In this document: positions 62,289-64,000 of the stretch, one piece after another
How the letters are laid out: each line of letters starts with the position of its first letter
How positions within the stretch are numbered: position 1 is the first letter of the stretch
NCBI GenBank assembly: GCA_033065855.1
Contig: JAVXUO010000706.1
Coordinates: forward strand, 124,001 to 188,000
Source: Escallonia rubra
Lineage: Eukaryota; Streptophyta; Magnoliopsida; Escalloniales; Escalloniaceae
Reading direction: 5' to 3'
DNA: 64,000 nucleotides
Translations under genes and position numbers: made by a program
The notes under the pieces: model-generated
The model's database searches: none
What the model saw: the letters and a program-made list of their open reading frames with translations, nothing else
Told to the model about the DNA's origin: nothing

Positions 62289-62865
62289 GGGACATGGTCC
62301 CTTACCCTCGCAGGCAACTTAAGGTAAGTTGACAGCACGATATGGATGTCCATTCATCGATCTTGGATGGATGGACCAGATCTAACTTTAAAAGAAAAAC
62401 CCATCATCGGCTACATTATGTAACGGACGACGATTATAACGAAAATGTCTCAAATGGACTTAATGAGTCAGAGGGAATCACAGGCAAATAGGACGGGCAA
62501 TATGGTACGTAAACTTCACCCTCAGGAGTGAAGGTGAAGTTTACTTTAAAAAAAAATTAGATTTGGTTAGTTTATCTAACAAATAGATTAATGACCAAAT
62601 GTGGCTGAAAACTTAGCAGATCCACATCTACAGGTGCAGATCTCCACTACTCTATCTAACTGCTACTCTTTGTACCGATTAGGTTTGCCCCCCTATTTTC
62701 CTTGATCCTATCGCTCTTTATGATACCTTCGGCTCGAGTGGGCCCCTAACCGCTACTAAGCATTAGGTGTACAAAATATTCAATCAGAGTCATCTACGAG
62801 TTCTATTTGACTGCCAAATCACCAGTGGAGAAATAATATTTCCTTACCGATAGATGTAGATTGGC

Positions 62866-62868
<3 letters not shown>
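62289..62868. mobile_element. MITE-like element abutting (AT)n, copy B
   Basis: Counterpart of 16885-17460: GGGACATGGTCCCTTACC start, 'ggctacattatgtaacgga' palindrome near 62408, and end TAGATTGGCCCC directly before (TA)n. The two copies differ at few positions. Confidence 0.6.
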
Positions 62869-62945
<77 letters not shown>

Positions 62946-63073
62946 ACATATATACACATAAGCATATACGTATATGTATATGTGGGTGTGTGTGTGTACA
63001 CACACACGCGCGCATACACATATACATATATGTATATGTAAATATATGTGTGTATATATAGACACACACACAT
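62869..63073. repeat. Compound (AT)n-(GT)n-(CA)n microsatellite, copy B
   Basis: Same block order as 17461-17636, but with about 17 AT and 19 GT units, longer than copy A. From 63240 the DNA is GGGT-, then ACC-, then GGA-rich as in copy A, with no supported gene to the window end. Confidence 0.9.
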
Positions 63074-64000
63074 ACACTCTTCATATAAAGGGAATGACCC
63101 TTTGACGTAACACCTCTTTCAGTGTTACATGCTTCTGACACACCACATTAGGAACACGCGACATTAAAGAATATTAAAAATTTGAGCTTTAACAAAAATG
63201 GTAACTAGCCGTAACCAACTCTAAACATGCATAACGTGTGCCAAAGAACTTAGTTAGGGTCTGCGAGTGGGTGGGCAGGCGTGGGTGGGTGTGGGTGTGT
63301 GTGTGGTGTGTACACTCCTTACCATCCTCATTAATACAACGTGCCACCGCAGTACCAGTAAGATAGATCTACAACACATGACCACCAACATATCTAGCAC
63401 CACGAAGCTAATATTACCTATCTTTGCCACACCGCCACCACTAGATCTGCCACCACTACGACATTATCTAACTCTGCCCTACCGCCATTACTCACCTCTG
63501 CGACCTCACCACCAACAGATCTAGCACTACCACGCCATTACCCACGTCCACGTTCCACATCGCCGCTAATAGATTCGACACCACCAAGCCATCACCCACT
63601 TTCGCCAAACTGCCATTACACACAACCTCTAACATAGCGCCACCACCATACCCTCATTATTAGCCAGATTGTCCCCACCTAATTTTGACAGGAGTAGGGG
63701 AAGGGGAAGCAACAGCGGAGACAGTGAAAAGGGAAAGAGGAGAGAGACACTGAGGGGAACAGAGGAAGAGAGGGTGGAGAGAGAAAAAAATAACGGAATT
63801 GTTAGGGTTTTCAAGAGGGGATGAGGAGGCGGCAGCTGCCGAGGTAATGGGATGACGGTGGTGGCGAGGGCGGCTACACCGTGGTGTGGCAGTATGGCGG
63901 TGGTGGTTCATGAGGGAAGGGGGAAATATGTAGACTAGATAAAGAGAGGATCTCGGGTGCAAGGAGACAAACCAGATTGTAATTGAGGGGGATAGATGGA

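Larger units (their letters stand above)
48093..63998 (+). repeat. Segmental duplication, copy B (direct; partner 4230-18584)
   Basis: Same order of parts as copy A: GGT-rich 48370-48910, diverged tandem repeats, foldback, ACC-rich DNA (51640-52270), copia element, WAK exons 3 and 2, MITE and compound microsatellite. It runs to the window edge, so its true right limit is unknown. Stretches 48960-50200, 52520-54104 and 59002-59410 hold nothing I can name. Confidence 0.93.

Overview
This window is nuclear DNA of a flowering plant, most likely a eudicot. Introns with GT/AG borders are present, along with wall-associated kinase (WAK) exons, an RPP8/RPP13-like NLR resistance gene, Ty1/copia retrotransposons with a plant methionyl-tRNA-type primer site, and Mutator-like, hAT-like, CACTA-like and MITE elements. 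Species cannot be assigned from the sequence alone. Only one host gene looks intact; the rest is mobile DNA and two broken WAK genes.

Layout. 1-2640 (-): part of a decayed plant-mobile-domain/Ulp1-protease (PMD-C48) gene that runs off the left edge. 3085-3754: two short elements abutting (AT)n tracts, full of ~24-bp palindromes. 4230-18584 and 48093-63998: two direct copies of one segment about 43.9 kb apart. Each copy carries a Ty1/copia element at the same site (same ACATG target duplication), the last two exons of a WAK gene (- strand) and an (AT)n-flanked MITE. 20259-37244: a hAT-like element (TAGGGGTGRCAA ends, 7/8-matching 8-bp target duplication) that has itself received a ~15.9-kb Mutator-like element (MULE, about 21210-37098). 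37315-39104: first exon of the left WAK gene, split by a 914-bp solo LTR (38052-38965). The hAT/MULE nest lies in that gene's first intron. 41898-44726 (-): intact single-exon CC-NBS-LRR gene. 46059-46395: one end of a CACTA-like element.

The most unusual object is the MULE. It has terminal inverted repeats of about 4.06 and 3.75 kb, each holding a TATA box, a short leader with a GTAAGT donor and several ~600-bp tandem units. Two genes run inward and converge: a FAR1/MULE transposase from the right end and a PMD-C48 protease gene with six 20-residue repeats from the left end. A 13-copy, ~166-bp minisatellite separates them. The plan recalls maize MuDR (mudrA/mudrB, each driven by its own TIR), with the PMD-protease gene in the second position. 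The transposase has three visible lesions and the PMD-C48 gene one, so the copy is probably not autonomous now.

How the parts relate: WAK exon 1 (37315-39104) and exons 2-3 (15905-14034) match in splice phase, so they read as one gene whose first intron grew to about 21 kb by nested insertions. Both WAK copies carry separate coding lesions. The NLR next door is the only gene with all its family motifs in one open frame.
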